5,723 nucleotides of DNA from Alphaproteobacteria bacterium UBA3002 (GTDB lineage: Bacteria > Pseudomonadota > Alphaproteobacteria > Rickettsiales > UBA3002). The translations under genes were made by a program, and so were the position numbers. Positions 4,567 through 5,723 of the stretch are shown here, piece after piece (the first letter of the stretch is position 1; each line of letters opens with the position of its first letter). The notes under the pieces were generated by a model. It ran no database searches. It worked only from the letters and a program-made list of their open reading frames with translations, and was not told where the DNA came from. The stretch lies in NCBI GenBank assembly GCA_002346425.1, contig DDZS01000051.1, forward strand, positions 1-5,723, read 5' to 3'.

Positions 4567-5270
4567 CCATATCGCCGAATTTCGATAGCCGCGAGGGCCA
4601 GCAGGTGGACATGCTGGTCTTGCATTATACCGGCATGGTGAGTGGCCCGGCGGCGCTGGAGCGCTTATGCGACGCAGAAGCCAAGGTCTCTGCGCATTAC
4701 CTGATCGAAGAAGACGGCACGGTGTTCCAACTAGTCGATGAGGCGGAACGCGCGTGGCATGCGGGCGTGGCGAATTGGCGCGGCCATAGTAATATTAACG
4801 CGCGCTCCATCGGAATCGAAATAGTCAATCCCGGGCATGAACATGGTTATCGCCCCTTCCCGGAAGAGCAAATGCAAGCTGTGCTGGCGGTTAGTAAATC
4901 AGTGCTCTCGCGGCACCCGATTCCCCCGCGCCATGTGGTCGGCCATAGCGATGTCGCCCCGACGCGCAAGGAAGACCCCGGTGAGTTGTTCGACTGGCCA
5001 TGGCTGGCTGAACACGGGGTAGGGGTGTGGCCGGTCCCTCCTATACTCGCCCCACAAGGACTAGGCATACCCACAATCGTCGCTTTGGGGGGAGCATCGG
5101 TTCCAGGGCAGTTTGCCGAAAAACTCGCGGACTATGGCTATGACATCTCCCATCTACCTGCGGCGATTATGGCGTTTCAGCGGCATTTCCGCCGTGACTA
5201 TTTAACTGGTCAATGGGACGCGGAGTGTGACGCAACCCTGGAGGCGTTGTTGCGCATGGCCGATGGATAA
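4560..5270 (+). CDS. N-acetylmuramoyl-L-alanine amidase, AmiD-like (Amidase_2 plus C-terminal peptidoglycan-binding-like domain)
   Basis: This zinc amidase cuts the bond between N-acetylmuramic acid and L-alanine of peptidoglycan stem peptides, in cell-wall turnover or recycling. Residues 16-150 form the Amidase_2 fold. Predicted Zn ligands are His22 (LVLHYT), His129 (VGHSDVAP) and Asp139 (RKEDPG). Predicted catalytic residues are Glu87 (IGIEIVN) and Lys137, matching the AmiD pattern. Residues about 186-233 (FAEKLADYGYDI, IMAFQRHFRR) resemble the helical peptidoglycan-binding domain of AmiD-type enzymes. At 236 aa it has the length expected without a signal peptide. None is visible, so it may be cytoplasmic or exported another way, unlike the E. 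coli lipoprotein AmiD. The ATG has no clear Shine-Dalgarno and lies within the outermost Pho half-site. The gene overlaps the AEC permease by 8 nt. Confidence 0.93.
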   Translation: MTTISPNFDSREGQQVDMLVLHYTGMVSGPAALERLCDAEAKVSAHYLIEEDGTVFQLVDEAERAWHAGVANWRGHSNINARSIGIEIVNPGHEHGYRPFPEEQMQAVLAVSKSVLSRHPIPPRHVVGHSDVAPTRKEDPGELFDWPWLAEHGVGVWPVPPILAPQGLGIPTIVALGGASVPGQFAEKLADYGYDISHLPAAIMAFQRHFRRDYLTGQWDAECDATLEALLRMADG

Positions 5271-5723
5271 ACTCGTCCTCGTCATTGTCTGTCTGGTGCT
5301 CGGCATTGCCTTGCGCCGTAGCCGGGCGATTCCGGAGCACGGGGCGCTGGTGCTCAATAAATTCGTGATTTGCGTCTCGCTGCCTGCGGTGATTATCCAT
5401 TACGTGCATGCGATGGATTTTGCCGCTTTCAACACGGCGCAACTCCTCGCGCCGGTCACCTTGCCGTGGCTATTGTTCTTCGGGGCATGGGGACTGATGC
5501 TCGTTATCGGGCGCTGGCGGCGCTGGCATCCGCATACCATCGCCTGCCTGACCTTGTGCGCCGGGCTGGGTAATACTTCTTTCGTCGGCTTTCCCTTGAT
5601 CGAAGCACTCACCGGGCCGGAAGGCTTGCCAACGGCGGTGCTACTCGACCAACTCGGCACGTTTTTGGTGATGAGCATCGCCGGTGTGGGGTTGGCGAGC
5701 TGGTATGCCGGCAATAAACCCGA
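5263..5723 (+). CDS. AEC (auxin efflux carrier) family permease, N-terminal part (runs off right edge)
   Basis: The frame runs open from ATG 5263 to the window edge (153 codons visible of an expected 300 or so). It encodes hydrophobic helices near residues 2-17, 30-50, 60-83, 92-115 and 122-147. LNKFVICVSLPAVII in helix 2 and GNTSFVGFPLI (103-113) followed by LLDQLGTFLV are typical of AEC-family secondary transporters (MdcF/MleP and YfdV-like), which move organic acids or other small anions across the inner membrane. The start ATG overlaps the amidase stop (ATGGATAA, 8 nt, different frame), so translation is probably coupled; a GGAGG 18 nt upstream is too far to be a standard ribosome site. 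Co-transcription with the amidase is likely. Substrate unknown. Confidence 0.9.
   Translation, partial: MDKLVLVIVCLVLGIALRRSRAIPEHGALVLNKFVICVSLPAVIIHYVHAMDFAAFNTAQLLAPVTLPWLLFFGAWGLMLVIGRWRRWHPHTIACLTLCAGLGNTSFVGFPLIEALTGPEGLPTAVLLDQLGTFLVMSIAGVGLASWYAGNKP

Noticed and set aside
4467..4625. N-terminal extension of the 140-aa gene by 53 codons
   Set aside because: It would run through the Pho box and overlap the amidase start in the opposite direction; the extension is Cys/His/Leu-rich and unlike the rest.

Overview
The window looks like chromosomal DNA of an alphaproteobacterium of moderate GC content. The basis is the style of PurL, the AmiD-type amidase and the EamA and AEC transporters, plus short palindromic repeats of a kind common in this class. 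The genus cannot be fixed from the sequence. There is no phage, transposase, CRISPR array, rRNA or recognisable tRNA.

Left third (1-2060, all minus strand). The 5' end of purL runs off the left edge. Upstream of it lie three genes I do not recognise: a 106-aa Met-rich protein, a 228-aa protein with two pairs of Gly/Ala-rich membrane helices, and a 177-aa helical protein. PurL, the 228-aa gene and the 177-aa gene have no Shine-Dalgarno sequence. Each carries a -10-like hexamer (TATGCT or TATACT) 6-7 nt before the ATG, the arrangement expected of leaderless mRNAs. The 106-aa gene has a strong ribosome binding site at an internal ATG.

Middle (2061-2808). About 750 bp carry no convincing protein gene. 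A good plus-strand promoter (TTGAAG-N17-TATATA, 2245-2273) and an intrinsic terminator with eight Ts (2406-2435) bracket about 155 nt with no ATG: a candidate structured small RNA. It is followed by short dispersed repeats and hairpins (2446-2670). Next come two leader hairpins and a 92-aa acidic helical protein with a good Shine-Dalgarno and a strong terminator of its own.

Right half (3175-5723). An EamA-type 10-TM exporter (plus) converges on a 140-aa unknown protein (minus); their stop codons share a CTAG. The 140-aa gene is divergent from an AmiD-like cell-wall amidase. Between them are four TGTCA(T/C) units at exact 11-bp intervals. These form an almost canonical Pho box in the 140-aa gene's direction, with a -10-like hexamer 10 nt downstream, as in E. 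coli phoA. This predicts PhoB control of an uncharacterised protein and perhaps of the amidase. The amidase overlaps the start of an AEC-family permease by 8 nt; that gene leaves the right edge.

The most interesting points are the tandem Pho box, the small-RNA candidate and the repeated leaderless start architecture.
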